From Omphalotus guepiniiformis (Eukaryota; Basidiomycota; Agaricomycetes; Agaricales; Omphalotaceae): DNA of 64,000 nucleotides. The notes below the pieces were generated by a model. The model did not search any database. It saw only the letters and a list, made by a program, of their open reading frames with translations, and had not been told where the DNA came from. Each line of letters starts with the position of its first letter. The stretch's first letter is position 1. The DNA lies in assembly GCA_028554645.1 (NCBI GenBank), contig JAQOOI010000021.1, positions 744,001 to 808,000 of the forward strand. The letters are read 5' to 3'. A program made the translations under genes and the position numbers. Positions 10,533 through 22,099 of this stretch are shown here, in pieces.

Positions 10533-12398
10533 ATGCACGCACGAGGGTCTGTAAAACACCAGCGCGTAGCACGCGAATCACTTTCAGCAAGGACTCTTGA
10601 CGAACGCGATCCCGCTCTCATCAATCTTCCCGTTCCAGTCCCTTCTATTCCGCTTCTCAGTCCTATCCTTACTTCTCTCGTCGCTGGTGCTCAGCCTGCG
10701 GTCCACTCATCCTCAAAGGCCGCGACGACTCCCGCGACACCCACCACCACCACGCCCGCTGCTTCGACTCCAACCCCTACTTCCGCGGGTGAATCTCCAG
10801 GCTCAAGCTCGAGCCCAGTTGCGGGCTCTGGGAGTGGAAGTTCGAGTTCTGGGAGCAGCGGAAGCACCGGCGAAAATAGTGGTGGAAGTTCGAGTGGGAG
10901 CAGTGGAAGCGCAGGTGGAAGTGATGGAAGTGATGGAAACACCACCGGAGGTAATAGTGGCAGCAATAGCAGCACTGGCGGAGGTATTTCTGCGGGTGCC
11001 AGCAGTACCACGAATAACCCAAGTGAGGATGGTCTTGGCAACGTGGGAGGTACCCTGACATCCTCTATCCTTCCCGCAGCCTTGTCCAAAGTCTCTTTAG
11101 TATCGGGCGTCTCGGTATCGGGTGCTGCGAGCGGCACTAAGTCAATCGATGCTGGTTCGACGGGTCTGGCGATATCAGCGGGCTCGAACGACACTTCCAG
11201 TTCGGGTTCATTGGAAGGAACCTCCCCGGTCATTAATATAGGAGCAAACACCCCCGAGAACTTCGCCACCACTGGCGGGATCATGGTCTCTGGAGCGGTG
11301 ACTCTTTCTGCTCTTGGGAGTGCTTCCACCGACGGTACTTCCGCTGACGGCATCTCAGGTAATGGCGGAAGCGGCCCACAACCCGGTGGTTCGAGTGCCT
11401 CTAGCGGGAACGAAGGCAGCCATCACCTTTCAGCCGGTGCTATTGCAGCCATCGCAGTGGTCAGCGGCTTAGCAGCCATCGCACTAGTGGTATTCGTCCT
11501 GCGACGACGCTTCAAGGCTCGTCGGTTCAATCGCCTGAACAACTGGCAGGCCGTATCGAGCAGCTCGTTCAACTTTGATGGCTCGGATAAGTTCAATCCC
11601 GGCACAAGGTCAGCACGTAGCAGCTTTGCTACGAGCTACGACATATCCACCCCTTGCGCTTTCGACTTCTCCACTGCTCCTGAAATGCCTGCTATGCCTA
11701 TGATGGCGGAGATTCACGATACCCATGGACCTGGTTTCGTAACGCACGCTCCTGGTCAGAGAATCAATACCACTCCGAACATCCCAGCTATCGTAACCAT
11801 CAGCGCCGCCGGCCGACGCTCATCGGTAAGAAGTGTCGGTTCAGACACTTCATCAATCGATCCCTATTCCCAATTTCTCGTCATTCGCCAACCTGAAGCT
11901 GCCAATGATCTCTTGTCACCTGAGGCAAAAACACCCACGACACCGATGTCCGTTCGGCCATTCTCCCCGAGCGAGATGTTCTCGTTCCCAAAGCCACCAA
12001 AAGCATCAGGTGACTGGGATCAGTATTCATTGAGTTTGCAGAGTCCGATGAGTTTGCAGAGTCCCAGAGACGACCAGCGTATCGCGATCAACCCTTTCGT
12101 TGACCCTGAACCCAGATTCGGCGAGACTGAAGTGATCCGTCGACCATTCGCACCCACAATGGATGACGAGATGTTGGTCAATGTAGGAGACCGAGTGAAG
12201 ATCATGGAGATATTCAGCGATGGGTGGGCTCTGGTGGAGAAGATTGCTGTGACCAGTGACAAAGGAAAAGCAAAGGAAACATGCTCAAAACTGGGACTGA
12301 TACCTGTCGATTGCATGAGGGAAGCAGGGCAGCAGCTGCCAGCGTTCTTGACTGCGAAGAGAGTTAGCAGTTATGGTGTGGCTGGGATCGCAATTTGA
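10533..12398 (+). CDS. Single-pass membrane protein with Ser/Gly-rich ectodomain and C-terminal SH3 domain
   Basis: An uninterrupted 621-codon frame. The ATG at 10533 (context GAAAATGC) is chosen; the frame extends 30 bases upstream only to a TTG codon. Residues about 60-290 are very rich in Ser, Gly and Thr, as in glycosylated or low-complexity ectodomains. One transmembrane segment lies at about 302-325 (AIAAIAVVSGLAAIALVVFV), followed by the stop-transfer run RRRFKARR. The C-terminal ~60 residues (about 536-596) form an SH3 domain: ALYDY-like start RRPFAPTMDDEML, the NVGDRVKIMEIF strand, DGWALVE, and GLIPVDCM. This layout is a known fungal type thought to act at the cell surface or polarity sites, in the manner of Sho1, but this is not a Sho1 orthologue (one helix rather than four). 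No clear N-terminal signal peptide is visible. Partner and ligand are unknown. Confidence 0.85.
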   Translation: MHARGSVKHQRVARESLSARTLDERDPALINLPVPVPSIPLLSPILTSLVAGAQPAVHSSSKAATTPATPTTTTPAASTPTPTSAGESPGSSSSPVAGSGSGSSSSGSSGSTGENSGGSSSGSSGSAGGSDGSDGNTTGGNSGSNSSTGGGISAGASSTTNNPSEDGLGNVGGTLTSSILPAALSKVSLVSGVSVSGAASGTKSIDAGSTGLAISAGSNDTSSSGSLEGTSPVINIGANTPENFATTGGIMVSGAVTLSALGSASTDGTSADGISGNGGSGPQPGGSSASSGNEGSHHLSAGAIAAIAVVSGLAAIALVVFVLRRRFKARRFNRLNNWQAVSSSSFNFDGSDKFNPGTRSARSSFATSYDISTPCAFDFSTAPEMPAMPMMAEIHDTHGPGFVTHAPGQRINTTPNIPAIVTISAAGRRSSVRSVGSDTSSIDPYSQFLVIRQPEAANDLLSPEAKTPTTPMSVRPFSPSEMFSFPKPPKASGDWDQYSLSLQSPMSLQSPRDDQRIAINPFVDPEPRFGETEVIRRPFAPTMDDEMLVNVGDRVKIMEIFSDGWALVEKIAVTSDKGKAKETCSKLGLIPVDCMREAGQQLPAFLTAKRVSSYGVAGIAI

Positions 12399-13450
12399 GG
12401 TGAGGCCTCTTGTATCCCTTCATCGTCACAACTCAGTCCTAAGATAGAATTTCTAGAGCACTTCAGGATTTTTACTTGGAGTATCGTCCATAGGAAACCT
12501 ATTTGATCAGTCTTTACCGTACATATACCATTCATGCAGGGCGCTCTACTACCTTCGATTTTCCTCTTGCGCTCCCTGTTTATCTGTAACGTTATTCTGC
12601 TTTCCATAACCTGCATTTGCTCATAAATATGTAATCTGGAACAAACTAAAACTCTGTTACTTGTACTCACCTTTTCAAATAACATATAGCAATTCCTCAC
12701 GACTTTCTTTCGCCAATTCCGAGGATGCGCATAGAGATTCAAGCTTTGTTTGCTCATTCGTCGGCACCATTGGTTACATAGACTCGCGACCAGTCATTTC
12801 ACCTACGTGAGCATATTTGGACGGTAAACATCCAAATTTAGTTTGTTTTGATGAACAAACAAGATGCTCATGTGAAACGAAACGTCTTCGGAACCAACGG
12901 TCCGATAGGCCATGTGGCCTCAGTTTCTGGAAACGAGCTGGTCACGAGCCTATTGGTTACAATGTATTACATTTGTTCATTACGCGAGTGACAGTTGTTT
13001 GCTGAGCGAGGACTGTTCCAATTTAGGAAGGTGCTTGCATAATCTCCGGCAAAACTCGGCAAAGCTCCCTCCGCCGGCGCAGAAGTCTTTTCGGAAGTAT
13101 TACTTAGTTGACGATATCACGAGCGACATGAGAACCGACGCGAACGATTGGACATACTTGAATATACAAAATATTTTCGTCGAAAAAAAGGGCATGGGTG
13201 AACCACCGTATCTAAGTATCTGTCTTTCAGCTACTTCTTGACAATCTGCCTTCTATGTAAGATCAAGTTGTGCAATGATTGACTACTGAACTGCGAACAC
13301 CACGATGTATACATTCTGAACTCCATCTATAAGGAGTACTGGAGGAGTGTGAGGAGAGATGCGCAGTGGCGCGTGGGGAATACTCCGAGACTCAATGACG
13401 GCGCGACGGGCTAGGACCCCCGAAAGCTCACCCATAGGGGGTTTCATGAA

Positions 13451-14034
13451 TCGGACAAATTTTCGAAATTTTTGCCAAAATTACACTTGAAGTTCGGACA
13501 AATTGGCCTTGAGGGAGGCGGGAGGTCGCGTGGCATGTTCGGACAAATTCTCTGTGTACGGGTCGGTCCATATATGACGGAATGAGTGAGGCCTCATGAG
13601 ATATGTATGTGTTCTGGGAGGCTTCATTGTACATTTTAGAAGTGGAAAGATACAAGACTATTCACCAATACCAAGCAGAGCGCAGTTCGGCTACTTACTA
13701 CTTAGTCCCGACTTCCCGTACGATGCCCGGAATGGCAACACATGGCACTCTGACAACTTCCGACCTCTTCTGACCTAATCAAACACTTTTCAAGCTCTCG
13801 ACGAGATGGCGCCGAACAATGTGATTGTCCTGTGCACTGAAGCACCCTTCAACGCCACAGAATGGATAGGAAAGGGCAAACAATACTCAAGAAATTTGCC
13901 TCAGGTTCTGCTAGCAACAACAAATTAAGACCTGTTTTAGTGCGAGAGCGTCTGGAGGCCGGTTCCTGGGGGCCGGGGCCGTTTGAAGTTCGGACATTTC
14001 AGGGTACTCCAGAAAATTTTCTGTACGGACATTT
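13451..14034. repeat. Dispersed TTCGGACA(AATT) motif, five copies
   Basis: TCGGACAAATT occurs at 13451, 13494 and 13539. Related TTCGGACATTTC and TACGGACATTTTG sit at 13989 and 14024. Two copies share the longer context TTGAAGTTCGGACA. The copies are irregularly spaced and are separated by GC-rich sequence with no open frame of interest. This suggests parts of one repeated, non-coding element. Confidence 0.5.
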
Positions 14035-14083
14035 TGACTGGTCCCAAAAACTGGCCTTTGTAGGGGCTTTCGGGGGTCCTGAC

Positions 14084-14127
14084 GGGCTTCTCCTGGGCTT
14101 TTCCTGGGCTTCTCCAGGGCTTCTCCC
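14084..14127. repeat. 11-bp tandem repeat, four copies
   Basis: Four consecutive units of GGGCTTCTCCT, with single-base variants (TTTTCC in the second unit, final A and C in the third and fourth). Confidence 0.75.
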
Positions 14128-14850
14128 AAAGTGTGGCACTGGATTGTATGTACTTGTATCGTCATTCCAAGTGCCGGAGATTGCCGATGTGGCTGTGTAC
14201 ACCTGCCCGCCGGCGATATCACACTGGACAGAACGTTGGAGGGAGGGAGGGTCCTGTGGTGAATGGGCTACCATTGACAGCTAGGTGGGTTGATCGGTTG
14301 ATTTCAGGAATTCAAGATATTCGTCGGCATCAGATGCTTTTATTAGGTAGTACGTGGTACAGCTGTGCACAAGACTAAGGTGTAAAGCTAGTCATCACAC
14401 ATCGAGCCTGTCCAACTTGGAAGTGTTCTAACCCAAGAATATGCGAACGACAATAGGTCGAGAGATATAAGCTTGAAGTAGCGATTGTGGTGTCTAAGAT
14501 AGACAAATTATCTGGAGTATGAAAAGATCGGGATTTTGACAATTCAGATGAATACTGTAAAACAAAAATCGAAAGAGAAAGAGCTCACCCGTCCCGCGGC
14601 CCAGGCGATGTCCAGGTCAGTGGCAGTAGCGTGTATATAGCCTTTGGATGAGCGATGATCTAAAGGGTTACAGTCAATACGATCGTTCTCGAGAGGTGGT
14701 CAATACGTCGCACCTCCGAGTCAATGGTCAGCTTGAAGCACCGTCAGTCAGACGATTCATGTGCTCGGGGCCTGGGCGGGGGGAAGGACTCTGACATCAG
14801 ACGAGTCTGACGGCTTGGGAGTAGAGATCTGATAAGGGGGACAAAGTAAT

Positions 14851-14931
14851 AAAATCGTGTATGAGGGGAGAAACAAAAAGTGAAAGCGTGTATGAGGGTT
14901 AGAAGGAAATGATAAAAGCGTGTATGGATGG
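14851..14931. repeat. Three-copy A-rich direct repeat, ~31-bp period
   Basis: The core AAAxCGTGTATGxGG (AAA[T/G]CGTGTATG) appears at about 14852, 14883 and 14915 with A-rich spacers between copies. No coding frame. Confidence 0.6.
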
Positions 14932-16798
14932 GTGAAGAATTGTTAAAGAATATTGGCAGACGGTGAAAGAATATGAATATAAATTATCTGCCATTTGACA
15001 AACAGTTGTGGTTGAGAGTAGAAGGAGAAAATAAAAGTTCGAATACCTGTGCCTCTTATATATAATCATAATGAGTCCGGAAACTCGGCGTTCACGGGAC
15101 TCTATCCCTTCATGGATGACGCGTAGCGAGGTAAAGAATTTTTCTCAAGACCACGCAACGAGAACGAATTTTTAATCTTGAACAGCTCAAACGCGAAGCG
15201 GATTTTTTGTTCGAGCCTCGTACGATCTATGCAGTCAAAGCCACGGTTGACAACTACTCAGCCACCTGAAGTCTTCAACGAAGTCCAACCTCCCCCCCAA
15301 CGTGGTTGAAGAGGAAGGGGGCAAAAAAAGGGAAGAAAAAGAAATTTGCATCCAGGCCCAATAAGGCTCGAGGACGGGATGCCCGGAGGCATTGGACGGA
15401 TTGGCTTGGTCAGAACCCATCATGGTCATTCAGTCCGCCCCCCACACATGTGGAGTATCGTCGACCTACTTCGTCCGTTCGTCGATGACAAACTCGGACC
15501 CAGGCGGTAAAGAAGGTCAAAGCGAGGGTGATGACAAGAAACTAGGAGCATGTCACCTCTAGTAACCAACCTCAGTAAATCGACAGAGGTCATATTGCGT
15601 ATTCCCCGATGGCAGTTTCTTGCCGTACCTTTCAGGGAGGTCACCTTGGAATCTGGAGGACCTCGTTGAAAGCAGATAGATCCATGACGGTGAAGGTGAC
15701 CTAGAGAAGGAGAGGACAGAAGACGAAGGGGAGCTGAGAAGGCTATGTTCTCTCAGCTCTGAGGCGTCATGTTCAATGAAGACATGAAGACAACTTAGGT
15801 GGGACACTACTCACTAATCACTATGCGCGAGGTCTCATGTATTACCGTTTTTTGAGACTGTGGCAGGATTGGTCTCCATTGGATTCGACTGGAAATGCAT
15901 CGAGGTCGGATGTAAATACCTGAGGTTCAGAATCTACGGACAAATACTCTTACTCGGTACTTGAGATCGTCCTCTTGAGCTTCTTGGAGGATCGTGAGTC
16001 TTCTACGGAACACTCTGAGGTTGTCCTACACAACAAGGACACTTGACCCGGTTTCGTTTCTCACTAAACAAAGGCGCGCCGGATCGACTTGGTCAGTTAA
16101 ACTATGAGCACAAGCAGTCAGTCCAAAGCTCACACAACGACTATCTTCCTGTAAACCACGATGATCGAGTCCCAATAGGCAGACAGGAACAAAGGGGTAG
16201 TACATGTAAAGCCACCTCTTGCTTTGTCTTCGTTCTTCTTTCCGTCCCGTCGACGTTCGGCAAACAACCTCGAGTAACAGTAGGCAATTGAAAATGTCGA
16301 TGACTTTCCTTATTCTGTCTTCCTAATGCCTTGGGACTCGTTCAAAAGACGAGCCAATCGTTCGAGGACACGTTCACCTGTTTCTGTACAGGCTTCCAAT
16401 GAAGGGATTTGCTTCAGTAGCGAGGAACTTGGTAGTATCCAAAAGATTTGGGAGTATTACTATTTGTTGACGCCTAGGCCCGAGGCTTCGAAGGATTCAA
16501 AATTCGTCATCGATTCGCGGTCATTCTGTGAAGTGTGGCTGTGCCTAGTGCTAAGCGCGTCAGAAATCCGCGACGCCGACAGCGCGTCCTGGAAAGCCGG
16601 GGCCCTATTCCCCTTATGTCGCTCTCACTCACTCCCTTCTTCCCACCCCTTGTGGTGTGGGCAGAATTCTATGGTATACTTACATACAAGTAACTCCAAA
16701 AACAATACAAGAGTTCAGTAAATATGTATGTTACTACTAGTTCGTGGAGATAATAACTCAGTGTTTCAGTAACTGGGCTTCTTTCTTCATTCAAGACT

Positions 16799-19700
16799 TC
16801 ATTTTGGTGCTAATCTCCACTGTCCATCTCGCACGACTACGAGCCCTTCACGTCTAGCAGCCTCCATAAACGCACCAAGTTGTTCCACTGTTTGATCATA
16901 GTCAGGAGCAAATCTCAGCATACTTTGAATACGGTCGATAGATAGCGGCGCCAAGTTCGTAAGCATGCCTTCAATGAACTAGACGTAGATGGTCATTAGG
17001 ATAACGATGAAAAAGATTGTCGAACACTACATTTGCACACCTTCCAATAGACTCTCATCTGCTCAGCTTGCTGTTGCTGTACGCTCGTTGCAGGAGGAAG
17101 TTCAGGAGCAGAAGTCACTGAAAGGCAAAACGCATTCAAGATGTGAATAAACGGAACACGTAAAAGACTCCTCACAATTCTCGGTTCTCTCGCACCAGGA
17201 GCTGCCTCCTCTGCGGTCTCCAGCAATCTGAATGCATTTTCACCTTCCTCTTTTAGCACGCCCATATCGACCCAGGTCAACAGCGCTTTCAGCGCAGCCG
17301 CCTTGTCAACTGTTGAACCGACTTTGGCGATGAGTTCATCAATTGCCCAGACATCTGCAGTATACTATCTCAAACCACGCTCAGATCGAGGTACAATAGT
17401 GAAGACTGACTTTTCTCAGAAAAAAGCTCGATGAATGCAGCCTCCAGAGGCGGGACTTCTATATCGAACATCCGATCCTCCAATTGCAGCTCAAGGTGAA
17501 CAGTGCCGAGGTGAGGTAACCAGCGCAATTTCTTATCTGGCTTGAAAGTGGCAAACTCCTTAGCGTATTGATTTTGTAGACTGGAAAAAATGAAATAGAG
17601 TGAGGTCAAACAAGAAATTGGGAAAGTACAGCAGGCATACGCTTGAAACTGCCCTGGCATGACAATATCATTGGCCTCGAGCAAAGGCCAAAAGTGTTTG
17701 GATATGATCGTGGGATGAACGATAGACTGAAGTCAACAAATCAATTCTCGAACAGATTGAAAAGTAAGACAATTAGACGCACTGCTCGTTGTGATTGCAC
17801 GTGTCCATCTATACGTTTTGAGTCCGTCATGTCCTTCAACATAACCTCGCAAACCTGCAGCGCAGATTCCCCAAATCGAATCTTGAGAATCTCAATGTTG
17901 CGGCGCTGACGACAAATACACTTCAACGAAGCATCAGACAGCGCATTTGAGCAATCCATACCTCTTTTTCAACCCTCTCCATATTGTCGTCCGTAATAGC
18001 AAGTAAGCGTTGTGCCAGAAGCACCTGCAACTCCTTGACAAAGAGGTCTTTGGAGTCGTAGATACTGACCAAGGTGCTGAGGACATCGCTAGGTTTGTTC
18101 GCGCGGAAGTCTGTTCAACATGTTCGTTCAAGATTCCATATCAGAAGGTGCCCTAAAACACTGACCGGGACCAGCATCGACAGGCTCAGGTTCCCAATTT
18201 GGGTCGGTGTAATCTTCGATCTCTACTTGCTGTAACGGTTGTATAGGCTCGCTTTCGTCGACGAGCGAGTCGCCACTGTCATCATCGCCCACAAGATTCG
18301 AGACAATGCAACGAATAGTGTCGGGCCGTTCGCTAATGAATTGATGTTAGGATTTGAAAAAGAAAGTCGATCAAGGCTCACTGACCGGAGATATCGCCTA
18401 ATGGGGTCCGCCACTTTGAAGAGCAAAACGCCAGGAGGATCGACGATTCGGAGGCATTTGATTGTGGCAACATATTGAGAGAGAATTAGGCGAGTGTCAG
18501 CACCAGGGTGTAAAAGTCGCTTTCGGTTCCTAAATTGCGGTCGTGAGGCGCTGAGACGAGATCTGAATGACGCTCACTTACGCTTTCCGTAGAGCATTTA
18601 CAAGGGAAGCTCGTTGATCGACGCGTTGTAGGCATTCCTGCAGCGCTCATGAAATCTACGGGACAGGCATGATATAGTAAAAACACACCTTCAAGTCTTG
18701 CAAAGCACCAGTAGAGTCCGGAAAATCGATAATGATGTCGAAGATTTCTTTCGTCCTGGTTAAGGGAATTAGAATAACATGCGAAGGAAAGTCATCGGAG
18801 GGAGATATACCGCAAGTCGCAAAGAGTCTTGGCTACGTGAAAGTCAAACCGAGACCCGACATTCTGCAACATAGCACGCGCATCATCCACTAAGAAATGT
18901 TCATGAAAAATCAACGTAGACACAAATCATCACATACTGTTCGTTGCACCTCGCGCATACATCAACAACATCCAAGGAACAATCTTATTAGACATCCAAG
19001 TTCTCAAGTTGTCCATCATAGGTTCTGCCCACTGGCCCGTGCAGTTCATGAGAACATGCGCCTCTATATGCTCGTACCCTACACTGGCGATGATACTTTC
19101 GTACCTGTCTAAAAGGCCCAACGTCTCGAAAGCCTCCCAGAGCTTGGAGTTTGGCTCTGGCACAGGCGCATTCAGATCGGACGGCGGTAAAGTGGAAGCA
19201 CAGAGGGCTTTGAAGCCTTTGATGAAGGCGGGGGAGAGAACGGAAAAAACTTGTGTTTGGAAGGAGAGGATGAAAGCGTTTCGTAAGGTCACACCGAGTC
19301 TTCATATAAGAGTCAGAAATGCACAGAAACATGAGTGGGAGATGTCGTACTCTTCTGCGGGTATCCACTTGTTATACCACTGAAGGAGTCGGAACACGAG
19401 TCTCGAAATGACGTTGGGATCCGATGTGCTCTAAAATGATGAGTTGAAGCAGGAACGCTGTGGTCAAACTTATTTCTTTAGACGCACCTCGTATTCCGAG
19501 ACAAACTGATCAACCTCGCGGTGAATTACGGTGAAACGTTTTCGCATATCATCTAAAGTACTGGCATTGAGCAACTCAAATGCACCGGAAAGATGAACGC
19601 CACACACCGAGAAAAGTTTCCAGTAGTATAGGTAAACGGCGGCACCTATTCACCAGATCAAATGCCGCTGCAATTGTATTCTTCTCTGAGGATTCATAAG

Positions 19701-19961
19701 AAGCTTTCTACGCGGCCATCGAGCATAAAATATACCATATTGCGCGAACGGTCCAGGTTCGTCTATATCCCGCGGTCGAACGTATTCGCGAGCTATAGTC
19801 CATGCCTATGTCGATTCAGACTCCTTGATTACATCCATTATTTCAAGACGTACCTGACTGAACGATAGCAAGCCCGAAATGCCTGGTTCTGAACGATTGA
19901 TTCGCGAAAATGATTCCTGCCACTTGGCTGCAACCTGAGAGCGAAGCGCGTCCGTTGCCAT
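16799..19961 (-). CDS. APC2: Anaphase-promoting complex subunit 2 (cullin-like)
   Basis: Cullin subunit of the APC/C ubiquitin ligase; it binds the RING subunit APC11 and drives degradation of securin and mitotic cyclins in the nucleus. The start ATG is at 19961 (MATDALRSQ) and the stop at 16799, with about a dozen short introns and roughly 800 aa. Diagnostic runs in order: a helical N-terminal repeat region (KLWEAFETLGLLDRYE), the KVADPIRRYLR run also found in other APC2 proteins, the cullin core YDSKDLFVKELQVLLAQRLL, EIRNIEILKIRFGE followed by CEVMLKDMTDS, then KLRWLPHLGTVHLELQLEDR, and VPPLEAAFIELF. The last ~60 residues (FIEGMLTNLAPLSIDRIQSM to the end) form the APC2 winged-helix domain that contacts APC11. 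Ordinary cullins lack this last signature and end in a NEDD8 site instead. The gene appears intact. Exact borders of the N-terminal exons are uncertain. Confidence 0.9.
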
Positions 19962-20714
19962 AGTTTGACAGTATCCTGTTTTGACGGCGTTCAATTCATT
20001 GAAGATGTCGAGAGCTTACGATAACTGTCGCGATTAACGAAGTACCAGTGGTACTTAGCTCTGGGGAGGTTGAGCGCTTGAGCGATGAGCGCATACAGTC
20101 ACGTGTCAACATGTTGGCGCGCGCGAGAACATCAACAGACGCGCGGACGGGCACAGGATAGCGAGTCTACACGCACGGCGATCTCGCAAAGAGCCGTTCA
20201 GTATTTGGGTATTGCAATTCACGCGCACGACTGAAGGCGAAGCAGTTGAACCACAATATAAATCGAAGCGCAAAATAATGATAGGTAACACATATGTAGA
20301 TATCTGCATGCAGAAGATCAGTAATATAGAACAGATAATGCTATATACACTCTATGTACTTATGATACAAATGATACTTGCAGTAAAATAGAAATAGAAA
20401 TGTCAGTTGAACAGAACACAAGCCAAAGGGTTTACAAATCAACCAGAGAGCGAATAGTAGACTAGTCTAGACTGATGATAGTACGGAGTGTACCGAGACG
20501 GAAAGATGAATGGCACAAGTTTCTAGGTCGTTACAAGTCGTGACGATAACATATCTAGAATCCCAGGTATATCCTGAGGTAAAGTAGAAATGATAGATCT
20601 GACCGAGAGGTCAAAGTCGGATAACAGTCAAAATGGCAACTCGTCCATCTTGTTCTATACCATGATTTACACCTGGAGCACCCTAGATAAGAACACAGTG
20701 CACACCATAAGATC
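19962..20714. other. Intergenic region
   Basis: Upstream side of APC2 and downstream side of the secreted orphan gene. A CACGTG E-box core is present at 20100-20105. No gene signature seen. Confidence 0.5.
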
Positions 20715-21687
20715 TCAGCACTCACCATCATTGCCTGGTTCAAGCAAGCCCTCTTGCCATTCCAAGTCTGCTTTCCACCACATACCTTTCCATCTGCTTC
20801 CCTGAGTAGCCTGTTCGACAAGCCAGTCTCGACCTAAAGCTCCGTGAGTGAGAATCATATCGAATCGCGCACTCAGAGGTTATACTCGACCGATATTGTA
20901 TCCGTTCGGTATTATCTTGTGGTTCTTCCCCGAATGCTATTGACGAGATATGAGACATGGAATCCAGCTCATGCGCAAATGAACATACCTCTTCCTTAGA
21001 TACGCCCAAGAACCAAGCACCAGTATCTGCTTGTGTACCGTTCTGCTTCCATGCGCGGAAATGATTGCCGCCTGCGAACCATATCGGTATATGTAGTGAA
21101 TTTAACTGGACTAGGATAGAAAGCGCACCGGCCAAACTCTCCCAGCATGTACCCCACACAGGAAAGTAATATTGCCTGGCCAGGAATTGTTCCTCGACGC
21201 GGCCGTTCCCATCCCCAAGATTTGCTTCATGGATGTTACCGTAGTGGAGACCGAGGCATTCCTCCGAGAAACCAATAGACCTGTGATGACGCAAAGCGTG
21301 GTAACATCATACGGTAAGTCTATAATGATGATAAGATTGAGGAATGAGCGCACTTCGAATAGCTATGGAATCCGTATTCAGTGAGGATGAAAGGATCCGA
21401 CTTCCCGGAGATAATGACATTCAACGGCTCGCCATATCTCTTGGTGGTATACTGTAAGATTCAATCAGACAATCAGGGACACGAACGACGAGTTTAAACC
21501 TCGTTCTCACATCCAGCAATTTACCACCATTGATACGAGGATCTACCCAGCCCGCCTCAATTCCGGAATTACCAGTCGAAGTCTTAGGAATGCTCAGGAG
21601 GGTTTGCTTGTCAGCCTCTATACGAGATGTGGGCGATGAAAGAGTAGAAAGGATGAAGATATTCAGAATAAAAAGAATGGAGAACAT
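20715..21687 (-). CDS. Conserved secreted protein of unknown function
   Basis: I recognise this as a family widely present in basidiomycetes with no assigned role. The start ATG at 21687 opens a hydrophobic leader (MFSILFILNIFILSTL), so it is probably secreted or membrane-anchored. After the leader come GWVDPRINGG and, across introns, YGEPLNVIISGKSDP, GFSEECLGLHYGNIHEANLG, DGNGRVEEQFLARQYYFP, VWGTCWESLAGGNHFRAW, NGTQADTGAWFLGVSKEE, PNGYNIGRDWLVEQAT and GMWWKADLEWQEGLL, ending at a TGA at 20715. About five short introns are needed. The last one begins with a weak donor (GTCGAG) inside a direct repeat GGTCGAG, so that border is ambiguous. Many Trp and Gly residues and one conserved-looking Cys pair are present. 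No catalytic motif is evident. Confidence 0.8.
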
Positions 21688-22099
21688 TGTTGGGAGCAAG
21701 GCAGGACAGCTTGTTCCAGTCAAGCTGAGCGCCTCGCAGGTAGTAAGTGAGCGGAAGAGGCTGTTCCTGGCAGTAGCTTCACGTGACGTCTCCTTCACCT
21801 GCAGTGCGCAGCAACAATCGCTGTCGGAATTCAAATGAATGAATGAAATTTCTGTCCGAGATTCCCTAAGTAGAAGGAGGATACAATGACAGTATGACAG
21901 TATTACATTGTAGCTCAAAATCAAACAGATATTTTTATAGAACCGCAAACCGCCACCGACGGTCGACCAAGACCAGACCAGCAGCTTCTGATGATCGAGA
22001 TCAAAGTATGTAGCAAAATGTTCAATGTCCGCAGTCATGTCCAATATCATAAAATGAAAGACAAGTCCAAGGAACGGCAAGAAGAGTGAATATGGTAGA
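21688..22099. other. Intergenic region between two minus-strand genes
   Basis: About 410 bases that serve as the promoter side of the secreted orphan and the 3' side of the membrane-protein gene. Nothing distinctive seen. Confidence 0.4.

Larger units (their letters stand above)
12399..16798. other. 4.4-kb gene-free region with short repeats
   Basis: No recognisable gene on either strand. It contains a dispersed TTCGGACA motif (13451-14034), an 11-bp tandem array (14084-14127) and a three-copy A-rich repeat (14851-14931). Open frames such as 13862-14284 plus and 16326-16721 plus show no family features; those in the 14-kb area are driven by the repeats. It may hold remains of a non-coding mobile element. 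Confidence 0.5.

Noticed and set aside
10691..11353. 220-codon open frame on the minus strand inside the SH3 gene
   Set aside because: It is the shadow of the Ser/Gly-repeat coding region and is proline-rich for that reason only.
13862..14284. 140-codon plus-strand frame and overlapping minus frames
   Set aside because: They run through the 11-bp array and TTCGGACA motifs; the apparent proline-rich peptides are products of the repeats.
15030..15060. tRNA B-box-like GTTCGAATACC
   Set aside because: No A box or cloverleaf can be folded around it.
16326..16721. 131-codon plus-strand frame
   Set aside because: No family feature and no splice partners; it ends just before APC2, which is on the other strand.
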